Of a DNA stretch of 11,390 bases, positions 1 to 5,641 are shown in pieces. Position 1 is the first letter of the stretch. Each line of letters begins with the position of its first letter. The notes under the pieces were generated by a model that was given only the letters and a program-made list of their open reading frames with translations, did not search any database and was not told where the DNA came from. The DNA comes from Candidatus Nitrosopolaris rasttigaisensis (GTDB lineage: Archaea > Thermoproteota > Nitrososphaeria > Nitrososphaerales > Nitrososphaeraceae), in the NCBI GenBank assembly GCA_933226995.1, contig CAKOFP010000284.1:1-11390 (forward strand). Direction: 5' to 3'. A program made the translations under genes and the position numbers.

Positions 1-252
1 GAAACGTCCCTTGTGTTGGCCATTTCGCCCCAGTTGGTCCGAATGGACAAAGCAGAACCAAATTTCAGGAGGCTGTCTAAATCAAGAATAGCATACTCTA
101 CTATAACTACCACACCGGGTTCTTTTCCCAAGGTGACCGGTAATGGGGTATGGGGAGACCCTCGTAACGCCAGCAAAGAAAAGGGCGATAGACTCCTAAA
201 GGAAATAGTTGGGAATATTGTGCGTATCATTTCAGAGTTACCTCAGGAATGA
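1..252 (+). CDS. Creatininase-family amidohydrolase, C-terminal part (5' end outside window)
   Basis: The reading frame is open from base 1 to the TGA at 250-252, giving 83 residues that begin ETSLVLAISPQLVRMD. The pattern ETSLxLxxxPxLVRMD, then GVWGDPRNASKEKG, then a final amphipathic helix is the characteristic C-terminus of the creatininase family (metal-dependent amidohydrolases of creatininase and archaeal FAPy-deformylase ArfB type). The family is usually about 240-260 residues, so roughly two thirds lies upstream. The GTG at 13 is internal and not a start. In archaea a member of this family (ArfB) acts in F420/riboflavin precursor synthesis, but substrate cannot be decided from this tail. 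The metal-binding residues are not in the window. The next gene starts about 50 bp downstream with its own TATA box. Confidence 0.85.
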   Translation, partial: ETSLVLAISPQLVRMDKAEPNFRRLSKSRIAYSTITTTPGSFPKVTGNGVWGDPRNASKEKGDRLLKEIVGNIVRIISELPQE

Positions 253-254
253 AA

Positions 255-267
255 TTTTAATATATAC
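255..267 (+). promoter_or_regulatory. TATA box for the LSm-eL37 transcript
   Basis: The A/T-rich string TTTTAATATATA just after the upstream stop codon resembles an archaeal TATA box. A start site about 26 bp downstream would fall near 287, inside the palindrome at 281-292. This leaves a leader of about 16 nt to TTG 303, or 28 nt to ATG 315. No strong BRE was identified. Confidence 0.5.
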
Positions 268-302
268 CTCCCTTATGCCATACCTATAGGTAGACATTAT
301 TC

Positions 303-533
303 TTGTCGGTAGACATGGCAGTGAAAGTTTTGGATGAGAGTCTTGGTAAAGTTGTGCTTATAAAATTGAAGGGCGGAAAAGTTATCAGAGGAAATCTTCA
401 CGGATTCGATCAGCATATGAATCTGTTGCTGGAAGGATCTGTAGAAATACTGGATCAAGGTAAATCTAACGACTTGGGGACTATCGTCGTTAGAGGTGAC
501 AATGTGGTCATAATATCGCCTCCACCAGTCTAA
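303..533 (+). CDS. Archaeal Sm-like (LSm) RNA-binding protein
   Basis: This 76-residue protein belongs to the Sm/LSm family, which forms heptameric or hexameric rings that bind U-rich RNA. Sm1 is visible as a beta-barrel segment with VLIKLKGGKVIRGNLHGFDQ and HMNLLLEGS (about residues 18-46). It contains the conserved Gly and the D-x-H-M-N-L uridine-binding signature. Sm2 is LGTIVVRGDNVVIISP (about residues 58-73), with the diagnostic RGDNV. The size is normal for an archaeal Sm protein. The start could be TTG 303 (MSVDMAVKV) or the internal ATG 315 (MAVKV); I prefer TTG because this genome seems to use TTG often and archaeal Sm proteins commonly have a few residues before this helix. eL37 follows after 20 bp, the LSm-L37e arrangement common in archaea, so the two are probably co-transcribed. 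Confidence 0.95.
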   Translation: MSVDMAVKVLDESLGKVVLIKLKGGKVIRGNLHGFDQHMNLLLEGSVEILDQGKSNDLGTIVVRGDNVVIISPPPV

Positions 534-553
534 TACTTCCTGGGTGAGTTAGA

Positions 554-724
554 ATGACCAAAGGCACCACTTCGATGGGAAACTTCACGAGGAAAAAAAC
601 TCACATCCGCTGTAGGAGATGCGGCCATAATTCTTTTCACAAAAGGGGGAAGGAATGTGCCAAATGTGGTTTCCCGGATGCCAGAATGAGAAAATACAAC
701 TGGATTAAGCGTCAAGTGATATGA
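554..724 (+). CDS. rpl37e: 50S ribosomal protein eL37 (L37e)
   Basis: A 56-residue basic protein beginning MTKGTTSMGNFTRKKTHIRC. It matches the eukaryote/archaea-specific large-subunit protein eL37: N-terminal MTKGTxSxGxR-like segment, then a zinc finger with four cysteines as C20-x2-C23 and C35-x2-C38, then the RKYNWIKR segment near the end. The size is typical for the archaeal protein. The ATG at 554 is preceded by GGTGAG at 543-548, a good Shine-Dalgarno match to the archaeal 16S 3' end, as expected for the internal gene of an operon whose first gene is probably leader-poor. It lies 20 bp after the LSm gene and ends in TGA at 722-724. It structures 23S rRNA in the large subunit. Confidence 0.96.
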   Translation: MTKGTTSMGNFTRKKTHIRCRRCGHNSFHKRGKECAKCGFPDARMRKYNWIKRQVI

Positions 725-734
725 TAAAATAGCT

Positions 735-750
735 ATTTCTTTGTTCTCTT
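735..750 (+). terminator. T-rich termination region after LSm-eL37
   Basis: A pyrimidine-rich run (ATTTCTTTGTTCTCTT) starts 10 bp after the eL37 stop. Archaeal RNA polymerase terminates at U-rich stretches with little need for a hairpin, so this is the likely 3' end of the operon. It is followed by an inverted repeat and then the next promoter. Confidence 0.35.
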
Positions 751-752
751 CC

Positions 753-784
753 CGGGCAGGAGTTTGCCAAAAATTGTCTGCCCG
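753..784. repeat. 7-bp perfect inverted repeat between eL37 and the next promoter
   Basis: CGGGCAG (753-759) and CTGCCCG (778-784) are perfect inverted copies separated by 18 bp. They are GC-rich arms in an otherwise A/T-rich spacer. An alternative smaller hairpin GGCA/TGCC (755-758 with 765-768) would compete with it. It sits 15 bp upstream of the TATA box at 799-808, so it could be a repressor or activator site, or a transcript-end hairpin. Confidence 0.4.
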
Positions 785-796
785 CAAGATCAGAAA

Positions 797-808
797 AATT
801 TAACTATA
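797..808 (+). promoter_or_regulatory. TATA box for the coiled-coil membrane protein gene
   Basis: TTTAACTATA (799-808) is centred about 30 bp before TTG 834. With the usual archaeal TATA-to-start-site distance, transcription would begin a few bases before the start codon, giving a leaderless or near-leaderless mRNA. This supports TTG 834 as the true start. Confidence 0.5.
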
Positions 809-833
809 TCACGTCCGGAATAATTCTCGACAC

Positions 834-1625
834 TTGATTGAAGAGTTACTTGTCCTCATATGCTTTTCGTTGGCTGGGGCGATATCGGCTCTTACTCTTT
901 GGAAACACCCCGAGAGTAAGTTGCCTCTGCTAAAACATAGAGGTAATCAGGTTGTAAAACCAATTACTGCCACAAGATCAGAAATCGAAGCCTTACAATT
1001 CGAGAAAAGCATACTATCACACTCAATTACCAACATTTATGAAGCTGTTCAAAACGGTAAGATAGGTACGATCGAACGGGACCGGCTCCTGTTAAAATAC
1101 AAATCCCAGCTAGACACTTTTAATAAAAAAATAGGAGAATTACAATTGGCAGTTGACCTTACAGAGCTATCTGACATGCGCACTCAACTTGTTTCCCTAC
1201 TGGAAGAAAGGATCGAAACCATAGAAGGAAGGCTCACCGAAATATCCCAGAAGTGCGGGATTCCGTTGGATTCACTTATCCATGTGACAAAGCGAAAATA
1301 TGCTACAGTAGAAGCGAGGGATCAGGAATATTCCGAAATAGGTGTGAAGAAAAGAGAAGGTAAGAGAGACACGGCCTCGGTTAGAGTGGAGGATAAAAAT
1401 ATCCAGGAGGTTCAACAGGAGGTTTTGCAGGCCCTAACACGCCTAGAACATGCTGGAGAAGTTGAGGACAATATCGTGACACAAGTTAACCAAATAAAAC
1501 CCGATGGTTTTACAGAGAATGTTGCTATTCCGTCTTCGGACTTGGATTTAGATCGGGAAAGCCATCCCCACAACAAGACCCGTGATGCTCTTTCGTTTCT
1601 AAATGAAGCAGAAGTGGAAGACTAA
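834..1625 (+). CDS. Uncharacterised membrane-anchored coiled-coil protein
   Basis: A 263-residue protein I cannot name. One hydrophobic segment at residues 4-23 (LLVLICFSLAGAISAL core) is likely an N-terminal membrane anchor. A long charged, heptad-like region follows at about residues 48-140, including ERDRLLLKYKSQLDTFNKKI and LLEERIETIEGRLTEI, predicted by eye to be coiled coil. The C-terminal third is acidic and polar with low complexity (residues 165-263), and ends LSFLNEAEVED. The only cysteines are C10 and C141, so there is no zinc site, and no catalytic motif is visible. The TTG start is chosen because the TATA box lies 30 bp before it and the next methionine is at residue 115, beyond the membrane segment. 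It is flanked by separate promoters, so it is probably transcribed alone. A scaffold or cell-envelope/division role would be speculation. Confidence 0.82.
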   Translation: MIEELLVLICFSLAGAISALTLWKHPESKLPLLKHRGNQVVKPITATRSEIEALQFEKSILSHSITNIYEAVQNGKIGTIERDRLLLKYKSQLDTFNKKIGELQLAVDLTELSDMRTQLVSLLEERIETIEGRLTEISQKCGIPLDSLIHVTKRKYATVEARDQEYSEIGVKKREGKRDTASVRVEDKNIQEVQQEVLQALTRLEHAGEVEDNIVTQVNQIKPDGFTENVAIPSSDLDLDRESHPHNKTRDALSFLNEAEVED

Positions 1626-1692
1626 TTACTATGAAGCGCCGGCACAACGTTGCTCCCCTAGTGTACTATTCAGTTATAATCGGTAGCTAAAA

Positions 1693-1702
1693 CGAATATT
1701 AA
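1693..1702 (+). promoter_or_regulatory. TATA-like element for rpiA
   Basis: GAATATTAA is centred about 29 bp before TTG 1728, the same spacing as for other genes here. It is a weaker match than the others, and a second A/T string (TTATAAT, 1673-1679) lies further upstream. Confidence 0.35.
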
Positions 1703-1727
1703 CGTGGCATACTCTCTGCACTAGAAG

Positions 1728-2423
1728 TTGTCATCGGCGTCCTCGCTCATAAAGAGTGCACTTCATAACAGTGCAAAAGATGCGGTGAAGCGATTTGTAG
1801 CAGCGAACCACGTCGTCGGTTTAGGAAGCGGAAGTACTATGACAATTCTTGTGAGGGAATTGGCGAATCTACCATACAAAAGGTCAGTTGAATTCGTGAC
1901 AACATCCATTCAAATAAAAATCGAAGCAGAAAAAGCTGGGCTCAAAATTGCAGACGAAGGTGACTTTGTCGACATCGATGTGGTGTTCGATGGAGCGGAT
2001 CAGATCGATTCCGATTTTAATATGATAAAAGGTGGGGGTGGCGCGTTACTAAGGGAGAAAGTGCTAATCTCAGCAGCGAATAAAGTAGTTATTCTAGCAG
2101 ACGATACCAAATTTGTCAAGCTACTGACTCAGCCTGTTCCGATAGAAATTCACAAGTTTGCCCGCTCCTTTTTGTTGAAGAGGTTAAAGGAAATTGGAGG
2201 AAGTCCGAAGCTTCGAACGATGGACAAGGGATATCCATACGTCACCGAAAATGGAAATCTAGTCCTTGATACTTCGTTCAACTCAATCGGAAACATTCGG
2301 ACAAAAGAGATCGACTTAAAGAACATTCCTGGAGTGTTAGAGGTAGGACTCTTTACCAGGGCAAACATATATTACAATGCAAAAAAAGATGGTTCCTTCG
2401 AAATTATCCAACCAAACAGATAA
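1728..2423 (+). CDS. rpiA: Ribose-5-phosphate isomerase A
   Basis: A 231-residue RpiA, which interconverts ribose 5-phosphate and ribulose 5-phosphate in the cytosol and supplies ribose for nucleotide synthesis. The phosphate-binding loop GLGSGST is at residues 31-37, DGADQID at 88-94, and KGGGGALLREK at 101-111. The catalytic set D88, D91, K101 and E110 lines up with E. coli D81, D84, K94 and E103 at a constant offset of +7. The usual DGADE reads DGADQ here (Q92), a conservative change outside the catalytic residues. The C-terminal segment (FTRANIYYNAK) resembles the family's usual LF-x-R-A end. Length is normal. The TTG start fits a nearly leaderless transcript and a full N-terminus. It converges on the amidohydrolase with a 32-bp gap. 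Confidence 0.97.
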   Translation: MSSASSLIKSALHNSAKDAVKRFVAANHVVGLGSGSTMTILVRELANLPYKRSVEFVTTSIQIKIEAEKAGLKIADEGDFVDIDVVFDGADQIDSDFNMIKGGGGALLREKVLISAANKVVILADDTKFVKLLTQPVPIEIHKFARSFLLKRLKEIGGSPKLRTMDKGYPYVTENGNLVLDTSFNSIGNIRTKEIDLKNIPGVLEVGLFTRANIYYNAKKDGSFEIIQPNR

Positions 2424-2455
2424 TGGGTTTGACTGCTATCAACACAGGATAAAAA

Positions 2456-3886
2456 TTAGGCCGCTGTTCGAACAAACTCTCCGTACCCGCAAGTGTTTTT
2501 ATCAACTTGTCCGTTCTCCATGATAACACGTCCCCTTACGATAGTGAACACGGGCCAACCCCGCAATTCCCATCCCTCGTAGATTGAGTAGTCCGAGTAC
2601 GATTGAAGGATCTCTGGGGTGACCTTCTGCACCAAATCCAAATCGATAATTGTCACGTCCGCATCAGAACCTTTTTCTATAGTACCCTTCTTCGGATACA
2701 GGCCGAAGATTCTTGCAGCATTATAGCTCGTCACTTCTGCAACCCTTTCCAGACTGATTCTACCTTCATCTACACCCTTACTTAACAAGACCGGTAACAA
2801 AGTGGCGATTCCCGGAAATCCTGCTTTCGCCGACCATATGTCTCCTTGCCCTCTTTTTATTAATGATGTATTGGCAACATGATCCGATCCCACTGTATCA
2901 ATGATGCCATTCATTAGCCCAAACCACATAGATTGTACGTCGATTTTCGTCCTCAATGGAGGTACAACCTTTCCTGTAACATCGCAAAAATCACTAGTAT
3001 GTGTCAAATAGTGCGGACAAGTCTCGGTATATAAAATCGAGTTACCTTTTTCTTGTTCTGTTAGAATTGAATCCAATGCTGTTCCGGATCCTATATGTAC
3101 AAAGTATATTGTTGAGCCGAACTCCCTAGCGTATGCTCCTACCTTCGCTATAGCATTCGCCTCAGATGATGGCGGTCGGCATTCTGACCATACCCTTAAA
3201 CTTGCTATTTTCGTTCCGGTCAGTTCGCTTTGGATTTGTTTTTGTTTTTGAAGTCTCGAGCACATGACCTGGTCCTCGGCATGAACAAGCACGGGCGATT
3301 GTCTCATGGATGCCTCCTGGACTATGTCTGAAATAATTTGATCACTAATGTTCACCTCTCGTTCCACCATCTCATGTGTGCCAGGTTCAATATCAATAAG
3401 AATACGATTCACATCTTGTCCTAGGTTGGCGTAAATTTTAAACGAGTTAATTCCAAATTTCTTTTTTAAATACTGAATATCCTTTACCTGTTCGGGTCTT
3501 AGGATTGACGCATGAATCGAATAATCAACATGATGCGTGAACTCGCTTGCCCGAAGATGCTTTTCGATATTTTCATACCTATCGTACAACCTGAGCATTC
3601 TCATCATGGTCGTGACACCGCCTATTGCAGCAGATCTCGACTCCGTTTTTGCTGCCTCTTCTATGGGCGTGTATACACCGTAGTGAACGTGAGGGTCTAT
3701 AATTCCAGGCAGGACATATTTCCCCTCCGCGTTTATTTTCCTCGATGCTTGGACGCTCTGAGTTGATTTTGTGAGTGCCTTGATCTTGCCGTTTTCAATC
3801 ATAACATCTGTTTGAACCATTCCCACCTTCGGAATCACCACTCCGGCGGCATTTGTAATCAAAACGTCGCACGTGTTCTGCATCAT
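2456..3886 (-). CDS. Dihydropyrimidinase/hydantoinase-like amidohydrolase
   Basis: A 476-residue member of the cyclic amidohydrolase family (dihydroorotase, allantoinase, hydantoinase, dihydropyrimidinase), binuclear metal enzymes that open cyclic amide rings. Visible metal ligands: H66 and H68 in IDPHVHYG, the presumed carboxylated lysine K150 in SFKIY, H202 in LVHAED, H264 in YFVHIGSG, and D335 in GSDHV. The barrel is followed by the usual C-terminal beta-sandwich (NAARIFGLYPKKGTIEKGSDAD and the RGRVIMENGQ end). K150 falls at the same position as in bacterial D-hydantoinases. The stereochemistry-gate tyrosine five residues later in D-hydantoinases is a leucine here (IYANLG), and ETCPHYL is more allantoinase-like, so the substrate is open. 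There are two adjacent ATG codons (3886 and 3883); the first is used. The gap to the upstream thioredoxin-like gene is 81 bp, without a clear TATA box at the standard distance. Confidence 0.92.
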   Translation of the reverse strand: MMQNTCDVLITNAAGVVIPKVGMVQTDVMIENGKIKALTKSTQSVQASRKINAEGKYVLPGIIDPHVHYGVYTPIEEAAKTESRSAAIGGVTTMMRMLRLYDRYENIEKHLRASEFTHHVDYSIHASILRPEQVKDIQYLKKKFGINSFKIYANLGQDVNRILIDIEPGTHEMVEREVNISDQIISDIVQEASMRQSPVLVHAEDQVMCSRLQKQKQIQSELTGTKIASLRVWSECRPPSSEANAIAKVGAYAREFGSTIYFVHIGSGTALDSILTEQEKGNSILYTETCPHYLTHTSDFCDVTGKVVPPLRTKIDVQSMWFGLMNGIIDTVGSDHVANTSLIKRGQGDIWSAKAGFPGIATLLPVLLSKGVDEGRISLERVAEVTSYNAARIFGLYPKKGTIEKGSDADVTIIDLDLVQKVTPEILQSYSDYSIYEGWELRGWPVFTIVRGRVIMENGQVDKNTCGYGEFVRTAA

Positions 3887-3967
3887 TTAGAGTATCGAGA
3901 ACTGATGCATTTTCGTTGGATTCAAAGGAAACAGCTCGTACAGATTAGAAAAAGTTAAGCAGCTGAC

Positions 3968-4519
3968 TCATGAATCTTTCCATTTTATTGAGCAACCAAC
4001 TGACGGATCAAAAGGTTTTTCTATCTTTTCGCCGTTCAATATTTTTTTTACGTTGTTTTCCATTACCTGTACTTTGGGATGCATGTCAGGCTCCAATGCG
4101 TCATTTATTCTTCCATGAAAGACGAGTTTGAGCTCGGAGTCGAAAAGGAATGGATCCGGTGTGCAAACTGCGCCGTAGGCCTTTGCGATATTTTGAGTGT
4201 CATCTATAAGGTACGGAAAATTTAGGGTATTTTCCTTTGAGAAGGTTACCATGTTGTCAAAACCTTCTCCGTCGTAATTGGGATCATTGCTGTTTATCCC
4301 AACCACCTGCAGTTCTTCCGTTCTGAAGATTTGCTGCAGGCTAACTATATCTTTTATCCGTGCTTTTACATAAGGACAATGATTACATATGAAGACTACG
4401 AGCACTAACTCACTCTTAAAATCCTTCATTGAATATAATTTATTGTCGACTCCTTTGAGTCTGAAATCAGGCGCCTTTTCGCCAACTTTTAGTAGTTGAC
4501 TCGAAACTGTTCTCGCCAT
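3968..4519 (-). CDS. Thioredoxin-fold, peroxiredoxin-like protein (AhpC/TSA superfamily, PRX-like)
   Basis: A 183-residue thioredoxin-fold protein. It shows the AhpC/TSA beginning GEKAPDFRLKGVD, then the C-N-H-C-P-Y active-site segment typical of the PRX_like1 group instead of the classical peroxiredoxin P-x3-T-x2-C. Further marks are GINSNDPNYDGEGFDNM, AVCTPDPFLFD, HGRINDALEP and the conserved tail PSVGCSIKWK. Visible cysteines include the CNHC pair, the CTPD cysteine and the C-terminal GCSIKW cysteine, so a thiol redox role is likely; the substrate is unknown. An upstream in-frame ATG at 4534 would add MQIAL. I chose the ATG at 4519 because the TATA-like TTTTAAAA is centred about 29 bp before it, and the 4534 codon would lie upstream of the expected transcript start. 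It is divergent from the zinc-ribbon gene and may be co-transcribed with the downstream amidohydrolase. Confidence 0.92.
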   Translation of the reverse strand: MARTVSSQLLKVGEKAPDFRLKGVDNKLYSMKDFKSELVLVVFICNHCPYVKARIKDIVSLQQIFRTEELQVVGINSNDPNYDGEGFDNMVTFSKENTLNFPYLIDDTQNIAKAYGAVCTPDPFLFDSELKLVFHGRINDALEPDMHPKVQVMENNVKKILNGEKIEKPFDPSVGCSIKWKDS

Positions 4520-4543
4520 TAATGCTATTTGCATCTCTTTAAG

Positions 4544-4553
4544 CTTTTAAAAC
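4544..4553 (-). promoter_or_regulatory. TATA box for the thioredoxin-like gene
   Basis: GTTTTAAAAG on the minus strand is centred at about 4548, which is 29 bp from ATG 4519 and only 14 bp from the alternative ATG 4534. It therefore helps decide the start. Confidence 0.5.
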
Positions 4554-4610
4554 TATCGCAGTTCTTCAGTTTAGAACCGAATTATCCCGCAGCTATATCA
4601 TAATAACATC

Positions 4611-4620
4611 TTTATCAAAT
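4611..4620 (+). promoter_or_regulatory. TATA box for the small zinc-ribbon gene
   Basis: TTTATCAAAT is centred about 27 bp before ATG 4642, which predicts a leaderless mRNA. The divergent spacer (4520-4641) also holds a short inverted repeat GTTCT/AGAAC (4561-4565 and 4573-4577) between the two TATA boxes. Confidence 0.5.
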
Positions 4621-4641
4621 ACGGGACATATATTCAGGACA

Positions 4642-4869
4642 ATGCTAAACAATCGGCAGCGACGACTGTTGCCTCGTTCCGCACGGAGATCTCGGAAACC
4701 TATGCAGGATAAAAGGCTCAAAGGGTATCCGAGAGGCATCTGGGTAAGGTGCGGCTACAGCAACTGTTCTTTTGAATGGGAGTATTTTGGAGGCCACCGA
4801 TGGGCTGAGTGTCCTGTATGTCACAGTACGACGAAAGTAGCAAATGGAAGAAGAAACTACGAACAGTGA
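4642..4869 (+). CDS. Small zinc-ribbon protein, function unknown
   Basis: A 75-residue protein with a strongly basic N-terminus (RQRRLLPRSARRSRKP, about residues 5-20) and a zinc-ribbon-like core. Four cysteines are arranged as C-x4-C (VRCGYSNCSF) and C-x2-C (ECPVCHS), with aromatic residues between them (FEWEYFGGHRWAE). This four-cysteine arrangement suggests binding of one zinc ion, possibly on nucleic acid or in a protein complex; no named family is recognised. The gene is supported by its leaderless promoter spacing and by the conserved-looking ribbon pattern, which is unlikely in a random frame. It ends in TGA at 4867-4869. Two antisense frames over it are judged to be shadows. Confidence 0.75.
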   Translation: MLNNRQRRLLPRSARRSRKPMQDKRLKGYPRGIWVRCGYSNCSFEWEYFGGHRWAECPVCHSTTKVANGRRNYEQ

Positions 4870-5226
4870 AGGAAATACCATCATCAGCTCCTGCATCCTT
4901 TAAGATCATGACCCACATAAAGAACAACCTGTCTGGATTGTTCATGATGGTCTAAAGGAAGTTCGTAAGTTTATCATTTAAAATCAGCGAAGTAAAATTA
5001 AGAATTTCGAAGATGGAAGTTAAGATCTTAATCAAGATTTGTCGGAAAATAAATTCATGCTACACCAAAGATATAGAGGGAATATTGTAGGAGCAAATGT
5101 AGTCACCCCATTCTAGTAGAAGCTACTGCGAGGCTCGTGTCTTAAGTAGAACTTACTACCTGCATAGCGCCGAAAATAGCATTGACGAGTTGGCGATCCT
5201 ATGCCTCTAGCCATCAATTTAACTGA
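4870..5226. other. Gene-poor spacer, 357 bp, with inverted repeats
   Basis: No convincing gene was found on either strand. Frames here are short; the longest plus-strand frame (4818-4955, 45 codons) starts inside the zinc-ribbon gene. Visible structure: ACCATCAT (4877-4884) pairs with ATGATGGT (4944-4951), enclosing GAACAA (4922-4927) paired with TTGTTC (4938-4943). Further on, AGTAG/CTACT (5115-5127) and a similar AAGT/ACTT unit (5145-5154 region) form two related small hairpins about 30 bp apart. The middle (4970-5050) is A/T-rich. It could be plain spacer, an untranslated RNA, or a decayed gene. Confidence 0.4.
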
Positions 5227-5400
5227 TCAACCACCACCTATAGTCCCGCCAATACTACCCCCTACATTTTCTTGATAGACATCAATTAATTCATTTAAAA
5301 TGTCATCATAGTTCACATCCTTCTTCTTGTAATGCATTACATCTTGTAACACAGAGGTGAGGCGCCTATACGTTATTTCTTCTATCCTCAGAGTCCTCAT
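5227..5400 (-). CDS. Small ribbon-helix-helix/antitoxin-like protein
   Basis: A 57-residue protein, MRTLRIEEITYRRLTSVLQD at the N-terminus. The layout beta strand (RTLRIEEI), helix (TYRRLTSVLQDVM), polar turn, and second helix (YDDILNELIDVYQ) resembles the small MetJ/Arc/VapB-type DNA-binding antitoxins common in archaea. The core motif is the N-terminal T-L-R-I-E-E strand and the D-D-I-L-x-x-L-I second helix. It carries an unusual glycine-rich tail (GGSIGGTIGGG). The gene is supported by a TATA box 30 bp before the ATG, predicting a nearly leaderless mRNA. It lies 58 bp downstream of tRNA-Pro on the same strand. No toxin-like gene is adjacent on the same strand. The family assignment is a pattern judgement; it could also be an unrelated small DNA-binding protein. 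Confidence 0.65.
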   Translation of the reverse strand: MRTLRIEEITYRRLTSVLQDVMHYKKKDVNYDDILNELIDVYQENVGGSIGGTIGGG

Positions 5401-5426
5401 TATTTACTTCAATTCAGTCAAATTCG

Positions 5427-5434
5427 TATATTTA
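5427..5434 (-). promoter_or_regulatory. TATA box for the RHH-like gene
   Basis: TAAATATA on the minus strand lies about 30 bp before ATG 5400, between the tRNA 3' end and the gene. It suggests the small gene has its own promoter rather than depending on the tRNA transcript. Confidence 0.5.
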
Positions 5435-5458
5435 CTCATTTCGAAAATCTTGTCTGAG

Positions 5459-5532
5459 TGGGGTCGGCCGGATTTGAACCGACGATCTCCAGCGCCCAAG
5501 GCTGGAATCATACCAAGCTAGACAACGACCCC
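5459..5532 (-). tRNA. tRNA-Pro (anticodon UGG)
   Basis: A complete cloverleaf can be drawn on the minus strand. The 7-bp acceptor GGGGTCG pairs with CGACCCC. The anticodon stem CCAGC/GCTGG encloses the 7-base loop CTTGGGC, with anticodon TGG at 5496-5498. The T arm GTCGG-TTCAAAT-CCGGC has one G-T pair. The D arm (GTCT...TGAT with AGCTTGGTA loop) is weaker, with a T-T at its inner end. The discriminator is A, no CCA is encoded, and there is no intron. UGG reads proline codons CCN. A TATA-like element lies upstream on the same strand. Confidence 0.95.
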
Positions 5533-5570
5533 AATCCAAAAATTACGTTATGTGGCAAGAGTCCTATTTC

Positions 5571-5584
5571 ATCAATATAATTCT
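5571..5584 (-). promoter_or_regulatory. Promoter for tRNA-Pro
   Basis: AGAATTATATTGAT on the minus strand contains a TATA-like core centred near 5577. A start about 26 bp downstream would give a 5' leader of roughly 19 nt before the tRNA, to be removed by RNase P. It is divergent from the map promoter. Confidence 0.4.
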
Positions 5585-5605
5585 AACTTTCTCGACGGCA
5601 ATAGC

Positions 5606-5615
5606 TCTATATACC
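5606..5615 (+). promoter_or_regulatory. TATA box for map
   Basis: TCTATATACC is centred about 31 bp before ATG 5642, again placing the start site within a few bases of the start codon. An ATG at 5635 is out of frame and is not used. Confidence 0.5.
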
Positions 5616-5641
5616 ATCTTTACTCAAAAATGTTATGACGC

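Noticed and set aside
530..787. 85-codon minus-strand frame over eL37
   Set aside because: It covers the clear eL37 gene on the other strand and has no family features.
4877..4893. TGATGA on the minus strand (within GCTGATGATGG), considered as a C box of a C/D guide RNA
   Set aside because: The base before it is not a purine, and no D box CTGA at a suitable distance was found, so a C/D guide RNA is not supported.
4818..4955. Plus-strand 45-codon frame starting inside the zinc-ribbon gene (MSQYDESSKWKKK...), and the antisense frame 4718-4945 (MNNPDRLFFMWVM...)
   Set aside because: Both look mildly protein-like but overlap the zinc-ribbon gene, oppose each other, have no promoter at the standard distance that I can see, and match no family. 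They are probably mirror shadows of the same bases; conservation analysis could revive one.
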